32,373 bases of DNA from DATEZO01 sp035255485. GTDB lineage: Bacteria > Pseudomonadota > Gammaproteobacteria > Burkholderiales > Burkholderiaceae_D. The notes below the pieces were generated by a model. It had not been told where the DNA came from and ran no database searches. It was given only the letters and a program-made list of their open reading frames with translations. The stretch is taken from positions 1-32,373 of the forward strand of contig DATEZO010000126.1 in NCBI GenBank assembly GCA_035255485.1. Direction: 5' to 3'. Positions 25,495-32,373 of the stretch are shown in pieces; the first letter of the stretch is position 1; every line of letters starts with the position of its first letter. The translations under genes and the position numbers were made by a program.

Positions 25495-25825
25495 ACTTGG
25501 CACCTAAGGCACCGTCGGTCATTGGGATCGCTAAGCGTAGCGCCCAGCTCTGCAGGTAGTCCACGTCCCCGTCCGATTCGATCCCGGATATTTCCATGAA
25601 CGTTGACGTGCACCTGACAAACACCGGCTCGTAGAGGTGGAGCGGCCTGTCTGGCAGCTCATCGGGGTAAAAGAAAGCGATCCGGCGGAATCTTGTCTGC
25701 CGCTTAATACCTCTCGGCGGCCAGGGGCCGATAGCCAAGTCGCCAATGATCGGCTCCTCCGCATTGATGCGCGCCGGCTCTTTCTGCGTACCAAGGCAAT
25801 AGACGAGATTGAGCAAGAATTTCAT
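25445..25825 (-). CDS. hypothetical protein, 126 aa, behind a LexA box
   Basis: Begins MKFLLNLVYCLGTQKEPARI. The product has no family that I recognise, but composition and an uninterrupted frame with a downstream coupled gene support it as real. The start ATG is only 9 bases from a near-perfect LexA operator and has no ribosome binding site, so the message may be leaderless or the start may differ. Promoter-like TTGCAA with a 17-base spacing to CAGTAT overlaps the operator, as in SOS genes. Expression after DNA damage is therefore expected. First gene of a two-gene operon with the 84-aa gene. Confidence 0.62.
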   Translation of the reverse strand: MKFLLNLVYCLGTQKEPARINAEEPIIGDLAIGPWPPRGIKRQTRFRRIAFFYPDELPDRPLHLYEPVFVRCTSTFMEISGIESDGDVDYLQSWALRLAIPMTDGALGAKYDDQDYFIERGRGIYA

Positions 25826-25831
25826 GAAAGT

Positions 25832-25853
25832 ATACTGTATTTAAATACAGTAT
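25832..25853. promoter_or_regulatory. LexA (SOS) box
   Basis: A perfect 22-bp palindrome whose core is CTGTATTTAAATACAG (25835-25850), that is CTGT-N8-ACAG. The 20-bp version matches 18 of 20 positions of the E. coli LexA consensus. It sits just upstream of the minus-strand 126-aa gene, overlapping its probable promoter. A box this close to consensus is very unlikely by chance in 32 kb. Confidence 0.85.
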
Positions 25854-25892
25854 TTTGCAACCCCACTTTTCCCCGTTTTCTGTGTGCAAATC

Positions 25893-25901
25893 TGTGGATA
25901 A
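25893..25901 (-). promoter_or_regulatory. single DnaA-box match
   Basis: TGTGGATAA, the exact complement of the strict DnaA box TTATCCACA, about 40 bases from the LexA box in an AT-rich stretch. Only one copy is seen here and there are no iterons or AT-rich 13-mers, so it does not make an origin. A match by chance is possible (about one in four windows of this size). Confidence 0.25.
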
Positions 25902-26095
25902 GCCATTGCCCAGAGCATTAAGTGTTTGAACGGCAAGGGAAATTTGTTGTTGCGCACAATCAAGGCACGCAGCCTGACGGTGCCGGTGCCATTGGGTGGA
26001 ATCCCAGTCGCCGCAACCAGTCAAAGCTAAACCGTGGTCTTCGGCGTCCTAGCGCCAGAAGGCTTCGGCTTCCTTTTTCCGACGTGGAGGACCTC

Positions 26096-26290
26096 ATGGG
26101 ACCTGACGGCGACAATCAAGGCCGCGCGGACAGCGAACGTAGATTGGAGACGGAGAGCAAACGGCCTGAAGAAAACTCCGGTGGCGCATCTGGTGATCAG
26201 CAGTCGCAGAGCACTACCGGGCAATCGAAAACAACGACTGATGTCCGGGAAGAGGTCAAAGATCGGGTGAACGACACCCTGAATCAATAA
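26096..26290 (+). CDS. small hydrophilic hypothetical protein, 64 aa
   Basis: ATG 26096 is preceded by GGAGG at 5 bases, a strong site; a longer frame back to 25922 lacks one. The product is rich in Gln, Ser, Thr, Glu and Gly and probably disordered (for example SGGASGDQQSQSTTGQSKTT). It has no Cys, no signal and no motif. Function unknown; the ribosome binding site is the main support. Confidence 0.5.
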   Translation: MGPDGDNQGRADSERRLETESKRPEENSGGASGDQQSQSTTGQSKTTTDVREEVKDRVNDTLNQ

Positions 26291-26309
26291 AGGCGACAGC
26301 GCGCTGGTT

Positions 26310-26765
26310 CTACCAACGCCTGCCCGGGTGAGTGGTAGCGCATGCCTTCCAGTCACTCCAGATGCATTCCTGAGCGGCCGCAAGCGATATCTTCCCGGTG
26401 CATACCTCGCGCGCCAGACGCACCTCTAACTTGTCTTTGACCTTGGCGCCAAGAGCGCCGTCCCACGGCTGGAGCGTGAGGTTATGGATGTTTCGTGGAT
26501 GGCCGCCAAGCACAAGCGGAACAATGTGGTCCAATTCCAATTCGCTTGCCCGGTTCCAGTCGATACCCTGCTTCCGCATCAGCTTCTGCTTCACGCCGTT
26601 GGTATAGATCGTCGATGGACGCACGGACTTCGTGTAGCCCTTCTGGCAGATCGTCTCGTTGATCGTGTCCTGGTGAACGTCAGGGTTCAGGACTTCAGCC
26701 GGCACGTCGGCGAATGAAGCGGAAGAGGCGAAAACGAACAGGGCAAGCAGGTAGCATGGCTTCAT
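26310..26765 (-). CDS. secreted HNH-type nuclease-like protein
   Basis: 151 aa from ATG 26765. The first 19 residues (MKPCYLLALFVFASSASFA) are a clear signal peptide; the longer frame to 26804 would spoil it. The mature part has TICQKGYTKSVRPSTIYTN, then E-L-D-H-I-V-P-L-V-L-G-G (D79, H80) and N-I-H-N-L-T-L-Q-P-W. This is an HNH-like arrangement shared by small exported Burkholderia proteins. It ends V-C-T-G-K-I-S-L-A-A-A-Q-E. The Cys pairs could form disulphides in the periplasm. A nuclease in the periplasm might degrade incoming or extracellular DNA; catalytic activity is inferred only from the motif. Transcribed alone, divergent from the 105-aa gene. Confidence 0.75.
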   Translation of the reverse strand: MKPCYLLALFVFASSASFADVPAEVLNPDVHQDTINETICQKGYTKSVRPSTIYTNGVKQKLMRKQGIDWNRASELELDHIVPLVLGGHPRNIHNLTLQPWDGALGAKVKDKLEVRLAREVCTGKISLAAAQECIWSDWKACATTHPGRRW

Positions 26766-26844
26766 GCATGAACTATATCCAGAAGCTTTACGCTGTAGAA
26801 ACACCGTAACAAATGGAAATATCTTCGCTTACGGATGTGGATTT

Positions 26845-26860
26845 ATTGTGCGATCACAAT
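26845..26860. promoter_or_regulatory. inverted repeat between divergent genes
   Basis: ATTGTG and CACAAT flank a 4-base centre (CGAT). It lies between the HNH-like gene on - and the 105-aa gene on +, a typical operator position. The spacing is too short for a CRP site. Confidence 0.35.
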
Positions 26861-26919
26861 GTTTCAATCAGAGGTATCCACTGAAATAGAAGACGACATT
26901 ATTCCGGCAGAGGCAATCT

Positions 26920-27237
26920 ATGTTCCCATGGCTATTTTTGTTCAGTCCACGCGTTACGTGGCCGCACTACAGATTATCTTTTAGCCCGGTACTTCACATC
27001 GACAGCTCTCACGAAAAGCTCTGGGAACTGGTTATTCAAGTGACGGATAAAAATGTTGAGCTTGCGAAAAACAATGCCGTATTGGCGACAAACGCTACCA
27101 CGGCCAACAAAGTTGCCGCACATTCGCTTCAAATGGCAATTTCTGCTTATGAAAAGAACGGTACCTTAAGCGAACACGACCTTAGCGAGCTTAAAGTGAA
27201 TCTTCAAAAGCTAATAAACACAATGGCATTTCAGTAG
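26920..27237 (+). CDS. small hypothetical protein, 105 aa
   Basis: ATG 26920 has AGAGG about 7 bases upstream. Residues from about 33 to the end (KLWELVIQVTDKNVELAKNN..., then Leu-rich heptad-like stretches with N-L-Q-K-L-I-N-T) look like a real helical, perhaps coiled-coil, protein. The first 30 residues are hydrophobic with aromatic residues and may be a poor membrane anchor or upstream noncoding sequence. No family recognised. Confidence 0.5.
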   Translation: MFPWLFLFSPRVTWPHYRLSFSPVLHIDSSHEKLWELVIQVTDKNVELAKNNAVLATNATTANKVAAHSLQMAISAYEKNGTLSEHDLSELKVNLQKLINTMAFQ

Positions 27238-27420
27238 GTGGCGCCACCCACAGCACAGATCATGCGGTTGATGCATGTGAGTGGTTTAATCGCGACAAGC
27301 GCAGGTCCCGCTCCGGCTTCACGTCTCTTCCTAAATACCCCAATATCCTTGTGGCGCCATCTATTCGTCTCTGGACGCAGGTAATCCGTATCAGCGCAGC
27401 AAATTTGCACAATCCGGCAC

Positions 27421-28977
27421 TCATGAGCGCCTACTGCTGTAGTGGGCACCGAGAATGCTTCTCGCGTCCCTAGCAACATCGAAAAACGCCTCGACGTCCC
27501 CCTGCGTCACACCGTGATTCGCGAACCCTTGACTGAACCAATCGCTTGCGCCTCCGTACCCTTCCAACGCGCGGCGTTTTATGACCGTACTCAACGTGAC
27601 GAGTGTGTTGAGTTCTTCCTCGCAATTTGCTGACAGCAGCGACAAGGTGAGGCAATCACTGACGAACTTCTTATAGGTGAGCAATGCAATATTGCTTCCT
27701 TCCGGCTGCAGGTTATAGTGCTCTTCGTTAAAGCCGAAAACAACGTTGTCGCGATAGAACGTCATCAACGGCCGAAACACATACGGGTCGCTCACTTCGT
27801 GCTGGCGCACCACCGACGTGAAATCGTTTGATCGCCATTTCATCGCACGCCTGACCTCGCCCTCCGTAAACCGATATACCGATTCAAGGTTCGTGACTTC
27901 AGGATATCCGTATAACCGGTGATCAGATCCCCACGACGTTGGCCCGCTATAGTCCGCGGTGATCCCGTGCCTTGCAACCGCCAGTGGTGCAATAAGGCCG
28001 CATTTTTCAGCAAGCTGGGAACCAAGAAACGTATGCAGGTCTTGATTGGAAACAGGCCAGAAGCCCTTAGTCGCCTCTTCGACCAGCTTCGCGAGCCGGA
28101 AGGACGGAAGGATCTGCTCGATGACGAGCCCGTCATCCACCATCGTGGAGAATGCAGGATCGATGGGCGACATGATTGCGGCATCTACAACACATAACGC
28201 GGCATCGACATCCCCCAATTCATGCATGAGGTAGCGATACGCTCTCTCGTACATTCCGTGAATGGAACGCGCCTCCCAAGCCTCGATAAGGTGCTTCGCA
28301 TTTGGCTGAGCCTCAAGAAAACGGCGTTCGTCCAAACGCGCATTGGCCTCCACGAGTTCGGCCATACAGAATCCCCTTGGAAATGACGTGTCCAGAGGAA
28401 GATTCGTCCGCCACGGACGGCTTGGGGCAATATCCGATGCTTCCGCGAGTGCTACAAACGCGTCGTTGGCAAGCGAGATGAAAGCACCAATCGTCTCGCA
28501 TTTCCCGTACAGCAACGCATTCAAAAAACCCGTCAGGACATGGACCTTCCCGTTTAGATAATCAATAAATTCAGCTGTTGACTCAAGATTCGCCGTACGG
28601 ATTCCAATACGGTCGGGGGTAAAGCATCTGCCGTTTTTCGCCAAGCCAGAGACAGGATTTCGTTTCACCCATTCATGGATTGGCAAACTATAGCCAATCG
28701 GCGGACGAATATCCTTCAAAGCTCTAGAAATGAACTCTGCATGGGAAATAATTGTGTTATAGGTGCGCCAAATAAGTAGTCCAAATGGCGTCGTCATCAA
28801 GTGGCGATAGTGCGAAATCTCGTGCCGTCTCGTCAATTCGTCGTCGACAAACCCCGCGTTATCCGGCGCGGAGAGATCAATGTCCGCCATCGGTCCAGAA
28901 AACTTACCGTTCAGTACGGCAACACCGCTGGCAACCGAAAAAAAACCACGCGTCCCACTAAAAAGATTGCTATTCAA
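27421..28977 (-). CDS. unknown 518-aa protein with HExxH motif (candidate metallopeptidase)
   Basis: Long frame on -, downstream of the 185-aa gene with only 9 bases between, so the two form an operon. The product is not from a family I can name. It has R-R-H-E-I-S-H-Y-R-H-L (H52, E53, H56), the HExxH zinc-site pattern, within a context R-x-H-E-x-x-H-x-x-H-x-x-T-x-P-F-G that I associate with uncharacterised bacterial metalloprotease-like proteins. A third ligand, usually a Glu or His further on, is not assigned. There is no signal peptide, so it acts in the cytoplasm. Next to it, on the other strand, is a serine protease, and the two pairs share one intergenic region. Lower GC in places than the island average. 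Confidence 0.68.
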   Translation of the reverse strand: MNSNLFSGTRGFFSVASGVAVLNGKFSGPMADIDLSAPDNAGFVDDELTRRHEISHYRHLMTTPFGLLIWRTYNTIISHAEFISRALKDIRPPIGYSLPIHEWVKRNPVSGLAKNGRCFTPDRIGIRTANLESTAEFIDYLNGKVHVLTGFLNALLYGKCETIGAFISLANDAFVALAEASDIAPSRPWRTNLPLDTSFPRGFCMAELVEANARLDERRFLEAQPNAKHLIEAWEARSIHGMYERAYRYLMHELGDVDAALCVVDAAIMSPIDPAFSTMVDDGLVIEQILPSFRLAKLVEEATKGFWPVSNQDLHTFLGSQLAEKCGLIAPLAVARHGITADYSGPTSWGSDHRLYGYPEVTNLESVYRFTEGEVRRAMKWRSNDFTSVVRQHEVSDPYVFRPLMTFYRDNVVFGFNEEHYNLQPEGSNIALLTYKKFVSDCLTLSLLSANCEEELNTLVTLSTVIKRRALEGYGGASDWFSQGFANHGVTQGDVEAFFDVARDARSILGAHYSSRRS

Positions 28978-28986
28978 TTGAATTCT

Positions 28987-29544
28987 CTAAAAGGGAAGCA
29001 TATCTAGAACGTCATATGAAAATTCAATCTTATGGCCGACTCGAGAAAAATATCTCCTGATCTCGCCAGTCTCGCAAATCTGAATCACAACTTCGTTGTC
29101 CTGTGGACTACGAGCAAGTGCACGACGAGTGTGTACAACGACACAGCCGATCGTCATCTTGAAGTACTTCCGCTGAATATCTTTCTTGAACTCTAGAAGC
29201 GTTTTTAAATACTCCGCTGTCATTTCACCATACTCTTCTTCCAGAACTGCAAGAACGAAATGCGCGGTGCTTTCTACCGCGGGTTCTAAAGCCGAGGTCC
29301 AAGCTTTCTCAGGCGTGCCGTCATCGCCTATCAGGATCACCGCCCAGCTGTCCTGCGAAGACTGGAGCATATGCAGCCGTTGTCCCGCTACTGTTTGAAG
29401 GTGGTAAGAAATGGTACCGTCAGTCCCTTTCTTAATCCGCACAACTTTCTGAGTATCCATATCGCATAGTTCTGCACAGATAGTGCGAACCGCTTGTGGA
29501 TCGTACTTCTCGGATGCCCTTGCGGGCGGAGACGTTTTTTCCAT
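28987..29544 (-). CDS. hypothetical protein, 185 aa, partner of the HExxH protein
   Basis: Starts at ATG 29544. The product is a soluble, mixed alpha/beta protein. The second half (E-F-K-K-D-I-Q-R-K-Y, then I-G-C-V-V-V-H-T-R-R, then E-V-V-I-Q-I-C-E-T-G-E) could be a compact domain, but I do not recognise it. No signal peptide. It shares a 73-base intergenic region with the divergent serine protease gene and is followed 9 bases later by the HExxH protein. Its role could be sensor or regulator for the pair; that is a guess from position only. Confidence 0.6.
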   Translation of the reverse strand: MEKTSPPARASEKYDPQAVRTICAELCDMDTQKVVRIKKGTDGTISYHLQTVAGQRLHMLQSSQDSWAVILIGDDGTPEKAWTSALEPAVESTAHFVLAVLEEEYGEMTAEYLKTLLEFKKDIQRKYFKMTIGCVVVHTRRALARSPQDNEVVIQICETGEIRRYFSRVGHKIEFSYDVLDMLPF

Positions 29545-29617
29545 AAAGACATCTATTTCGGTTCATTGAAAATGATATGTTACGTGCTGGTCCCTTGTGA
29601 GTGCTCTTTTTTAACTT

Positions 29618-30481
29618 ATGAACCCACTTCAAACTGTCTTTAGGCGGTCTTCACTCAGCGCTGAACAAACGTCGAAATTGATGTCCAACTTTCAACGCGA
29701 CTACAACAACTGGGAGAACCCGATTGTGCCGAGTATTTTTGGCATGGCGACGTTCTCGTCAGTCACTGGCAACGTTGATAGACGGATAAAAGTCGAGAAC
29801 CCGAAGAGTTTCCCGTGGAACGCGGTCTGCTCGCTAATGATCGAAGGTGAAAACGGCAAACGACAGTCGGGAACTGGCTGGCTCGCAGGCCCCCGTACGG
29901 TGATAACTGCTGGACACTGTGTCTATTCACGACATTCCCTTGGCGGATGGGCAACAGCTATCTATGCCGTGCCGGGGCGCAATGGAGGTTTTCCCCATCA
30001 CCATTCATCACTGAGCGCCACGTTCAAAACATTGGAAGGCTGGCATGGCAGCACGGAAGTTGACTTCGATATCGGATGCATCACACTGGACAAACCGCTG
30101 GTGGGGGTTGAAGAATGCTTAGAAATGGTTGATACGATACCTCCAAACCTTGAAGGAAGTCTGGTCACGATTTCGGGCTACCCATCCGACCGCAGTGGCG
30201 GAATATACCAATATATGCACCGCGGAAATATCACGAAGAGCACCTCGTCGCGCGCCTACTACGACATCGATACTGCCATCGGACAGAGCGGCGCGCCATT
30301 ATTAATTGCAGACACGGCTACCCGCTGTTGGCAAGTGCTGGGCGTCCATACAAATGGCTTCGATTCACACGCTCCCGATTCGAACGTTAATTGCGGTCCG
30401 CTGCTGTCCCAATCCATACGCGAGAAACTTCGTGAGTGGATCACTCAAGACTCGGTGTCGCTGCCTGAGGCGCTCGATTGA
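29618..30481 (+). CDS. trypsin-like serine protease
   Basis: 287 aa. S1/V8-type protease with a full catalytic triad: H100 in V-I-T-A-G-H-C-V-Y, D151 in V-D-F-D-I-G-C, and S224 in G-Q-S-G-A-P-L. The block SGTGWLAGPRTVITAGHC is typical of glutamyl-endopeptidase-like bacterial members. No signal peptide is seen at the start, only a polar leader of about 60 residues, so the enzyme may act inside the cell. Cytoplasmic trypsin-like proteases of this kind occur in several bacterial conflict systems. Divergent from the 185-aa gene, and its stop overlaps the TTG start of the following small gene, so the latter is a likely partner. The ribosome binding site is weak. Confidence 0.82.
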   Translation: MNPLQTVFRRSSLSAEQTSKLMSNFQRDYNNWENPIVPSIFGMATFSSVTGNVDRRIKVENPKSFPWNAVCSLMIEGENGKRQSGTGWLAGPRTVITAGHCVYSRHSLGGWATAIYAVPGRNGGFPHHHSSLSATFKTLEGWHGSTEVDFDIGCITLDKPLVGVEECLEMVDTIPPNLEGSLVTISGYPSDRSGGIYQYMHRGNITKSTSSRAYYDIDTAIGQSGAPLLIADTATRCWQVLGVHTNGFDSHAPDSNVNCGPLLSQSIREKLREWITQDSVSLPEALD

Positions 30482-30744
30482 GCGAGTTACGAGACGTCAC
30501 CGTTCACGTCGTTGATGGAGAAGGTTCTGCCGTCTCCTCAGCGGCGGTCGCCGTTGTTACGGCAGATTTCAACTTCCCTGAAGTCGCGATGATCACGAAC
30601 GCGCGAGGCATGCTGCATTTTCAGGTTCCGATGGGAAGCCTCATCGTGCGCGCCATTGCGATCGACGAAAAATCCGGCGAGGCGATGGTAGCCAGAGGAA
30701 AGCACCACGCCACCGTCACCATAGTTGTCACAAGCCGCCCGTAG
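30478..30744 (+). CDS. Ig/carboxypeptidase-regulatory-like small protein
   Basis: 88 aa, starting with TTG 30478 that overlaps the protease stop (TTGA). The sequence is a single beta-rich domain: DVTVHVVDGEGSAVSSAAVA, then I-T-N-A-R-G-M-L-H-F-Q-V-P-M-G-S-L-I-V-R-A, ending A-T-V-T-I-V-V. This fits carboxypeptidase-regulatory-like or Ig-like folds, which often bind proteins or peptides. It has no signal peptide. Translational coupling and equal strand suggest that it is an accessory subunit of the protease, perhaps an inhibitor or substrate-binding part. A family name is not certain. Confidence 0.68.
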   Translation: MSELRDVTVHVVDGEGSAVSSAAVAVVTADFNFPEVAMITNARGMLHFQVPMGSLIVRAIAIDEKSGEAMVARGKHHATVTIVVTSRP

Positions 30745-31182
30745 CATTAACGACCTCCCTTAACGCCTCACGCTCATGAGCACCATACCGATGGAGCCAC
30801 CACTGACCTAAGAAAGCACATTGCAGAGCTAACAGCCGGGAAATAGTTGCGCGTATTGAGCACGGGAATCGACCGATGCTTAAATTGGAAGTAATGCGCG
30901 AAAGTCCTCTTGCGAGAAAGGAGTCGACGGTCAAATTTTCATTCGAAAATGGAAGCGTCTGTTCGCGACTGGTCGTGCGCGGCAGTGAGTCCGTAGCGCA
31001 CGGTGGGCGGCTATAAGCAACCATCCGGACAGTGGCATCAAACACTCGGAATGACGCTATCGACCCTGACCCGCCAGTCGCATAATTTTGTCGATCGACT
31101 CAAATGCAGCGGAAGCGGACGGCTAGAATTTTCATCCGACATGTCGCATCCAACCAAAAGGAAGATCTCCAAAGTACCCTCC
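30745..31182. other. gene-free stretch ahead of the insertion sequence
   Basis: No supported gene. A 46-codon ORF at 30876-31016 has no ribosome binding site that convinces me. ATTTTC/GAAAAT at 30935-30950 forms a short inverted repeat. The stretch may hold decayed sequence where the element inserted; I see no recognisable remnant. Confidence 0.35.
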
Positions 31183-31212
31183 TGAGATAGCCCCCTGGAT
31201 GACCGGACACAG
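31183..31212 (+). repeat. probable left terminal inverted repeat of the IS
   Basis: The segment contains GCCCCCTGGATGACCGGACA, which resembles IS2-type ends (GCCCC followed by CCAGACA-like). The matching right end is outside the window, so the exact length cannot be fixed. Confidence 0.45.
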
Positions 31213-31246
31213 TTAGTGCGTTATCTTTACGCATAGGAATACGACT

Positions 31247-31642
31247 GTGAATATGACTAGGAATAACGAAAAAATAGAGGTGGTCACGGTGACCGACCAG
31301 CGCCGCAGGCGGTGGTCCGCTCAGGAGAAAGCCGAGCTGGTGCGGCTGACCTACGAGCCCGGCATGAGCGTGTCGCTGGTGGCCCGTCAGCACGGCGTGG
31401 CAGCCAGCCAATTGTTCAACTGGCGCAAGCTTGACCGGGAAGGCGCGTTAACCGCAGTCGGCGCCGGCGAGTCGGTGGTGCCGGCGAGCGAATTGGCGAG
31501 TGCCCGCGCGCAGATCGCGCAACTCCAGCGTCTGCTGGGCAAAAAGACGATGGAGAACGAGATTCTCAAGGAGGCAGTCGAGCTTGCTCGAGAGCGAAAG
31601 TGGATTGCGCGCTCACCCTTGTCCGACAAGGACGGCCAATGA
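31247..31642 (+). CDS. IS3-family transposase OrfA (IS2 group)
   Basis: 131 aa. HTH of the IS2-type OrfA: RRRRWSAQEKAELVRLTYEP, then SVSLVARQHGVAASQLFNWR (residues about 45-64), then a leucine-zipper stretch (A-Q-I-A-Q-L-Q-R-L-L-G-K-K-T-M-E-N-E-I-L). It binds the element ends and, fused to OrfB by -1 frameshifting, makes the active transposase. GTG 31247 has AGGA 8 bases upstream; ATG 31253 is also possible. The stop overlaps the ATG of orfB (ATGA). Confidence 0.9.
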   Translation: MNMTRNNEKIEVVTVTDQRRRRWSAQEKAELVRLTYEPGMSVSLVARQHGVAASQLFNWRKLDREGALTAVGAGESVVPASELASARAQIAQLQRLLGKKTMENEILKEAVELARERKWIARSPLSDKDGQ

Positions 31643-32373
31643 AGAGGGTCTGCCAGGCTCTCGGGGTGGCGCGCTCTCATCTGCATGAACTGATCCACCG
31701 CCCGCAAGACTGGGTGGATGGCCGCACAGCTGGCGGTATCGATCCTGTTTCGGATGCGATGCTCGTCGATGCGTGCGTGCTGAAATCACAGCGCTGCCGA
31801 CCTATGGTTACCGTCGCGCCGGAGCGCTGGTGAACCGCACACGCAGTCTGATCGGACTGCGTCCGGTCAACCATAAACGCTTTTACCGGGTAATGAAGCA
31901 GCATTGCCTGCTGCTGCCGAAAGCACCGAAGCGTCGTGCTAGCAGCCGTCCCCATGAAGGCGTGGTGGCAGTGAGCGAGCCGGATACACGCTGGTGTTCG
32001 GACGGCTTTGAAATCGCCTGCGATAATGGCCAGGTCGTCACCGGCACTTTTACCAAGGATTGCTGTGACCGTGAAATCATTGCCTGGCGTGCGTGGTCGG
32101 GTCGCGGCTTGCCCGGCGAGCCAGTGCGGGAGATGTTGATTGAAGCAGTGGAGAAGCGGTTTGGCAATGTCGATGGCGGCGCAGCCATCTTGAAATTGGA
32201 GTTCCTGAGCGACAATGGCGGCGCTTACCGCGCCCACGAGACGCATGCCATTGCCAGGCAGCTGGGTCTGACGCCGATCCATACGCCGGTGTGCAGTCCG
32301 CAGTCCAACGGCATGGCAGAGAGCTTTGTGAATACCCTCAAGCGTGATTACGTCAGCCAGATGGATCGCAGCA
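31639..32373 (+). pseudogene. IS3-family transposase OrfB, frameshifted and cut by the window edge
   Basis: Starts at ATG 31639 overlapping orfA. The frame stops at 31833 because of a one-base loss near 31773: the family sequence resumes in the other frame as L-P-T-Y-G-Y-R-R-A and continues without a stop to the window end. The catalytic DDE residues lie in that second frame: R-W-C-S-D-G-F-E, F-L-S-D-N-G-G-A-Y and Q-S-N-G-M-A-E-S-F. These match the integrase core of IS2-type OrfB, with D-C-C-D-R-E-I-I-A-W between. An active protein cannot be made from this copy unless the shift is a sequencing error. Confidence 0.85.

Larger units (their letters stand above)
31183..32373 (+). mobile_element. 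IS3-family (IS2-group) insertion sequence, right end beyond the window
   Basis: Starts at the putative left inverted repeat near 31183 (TGAGATAGCCCCCTGGATGA, related to IS2-type ends with a central GCCCC). It carries orfA (31247-31642) and a frameshifted orfB that runs off the edge. IS2-type elements of this size are about 1.3 kb, so only a short part is missing. Because the right end and target duplication are not visible, the left boundary is approximate. Confidence 0.8.

Noticed and set aside
30876..31016. 46-aa ORF before the insertion sequence
   Set aside because: No ribosome binding site and no homology that I can recall.
1..32373. CRISPR array, tRNA or rRNA genes, integrase and attachment sites
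   Set aside because: No regularly spaced repeats, no tRNA cloverleaf or CCA-end pattern and no integrase-like protein were seen in the window. Attachment sites cannot be judged without the flanks.

Overview
The window looks like an accessory (defence) island from a betaproteobacterium, most likely Burkholderiales. The reasons are a GC content that reads in the high fifties over most genes, curlin-type repeats, an IS3-family (IS2-group) element, E. coli-type LexA boxes and many small hypothetical genes of the kind common in Burkholderia and relatives. I see no tRNA, rRNA or CRISPR array. The organism call is an inference, not a database result.

Layout. 1-300: decayed end of a curlin-repeat gene. 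638-3163: an orphan inovirus Gp2/YagK-YfjJ-type replication protein, a tiny ORF, a 424-aa protein of unknown function with a helix-turn-helix-like N-terminus, and a small SMP-like protein on the other strand. 3567-6021: two DUF262 (GmrSD-type) genes that have been scrambled: the N-terminal half of gene A is on +, and the C-terminus of A joined to the N-terminal 470 residues of gene B is on -. 6034-17317: a tightly packed + strand operon of five large proteins: SNF2/DEAH helicase (DrmD-like, apparently lacking its N-terminus), UvrD-like SF1 helicase, DrmA-like helicase, DrmB-like DUF1998 protein, and a NERD nuclease fused to an SF1 helicase. 17445-18602: an unknown protein with a possible PD-(D/E)XK motif. 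18743-22200: an EcoRII-type restriction endonuclease (-) divergent from a Dcm/M.EcoRII-type cytosine methyltransferase and a Vsr mismatch endonuclease (+). 22360-23717: a small unknown gene and a DUF932 phage/plasmid-type protein on -. 24530-27237: an SRAP (YedK/HMCES) protein, two overlapping small genes behind a near-perfect LexA box, a secreted HNH-type protein and two small unknowns. 27421-30744: two divergent gene pairs, one with an HExxH protein and the other with a trypsin-like serine protease followed by an Ig/carboxypeptidase-regulatory-like small protein. 31183-32373: the left part of an IS2-group insertion sequence whose orfB is frameshifted and runs off the window.

How it works together. 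The central operon has the DISARM core (DrmA plus DrmB) and a DrmD-like translocase, but no phospholipase-D nuclease DrmC and no adenine methylase. In their place are two SF1 helicases, one carrying a NERD nuclease. The neighbouring Dcm-type methylase is the kind used as DrmMII in class 2 DISARM, yet here it is paired with its own EcoRII-type nuclease and Vsr, so it may mark self DNA for both systems. The geometry of the scrambled DUF262 genes suggests the ancestral operon was DUF262-DUF262-SNF2-UvrD-DrmA-DrmB-NERD/SF1, and that one inversion with deletions at both ends destroyed the first two genes and removed the 5' end of the third. The system in this strain may therefore be inactive or altered. 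The second candidate system is the two-protease cassette at 27.4-30.7 kb.
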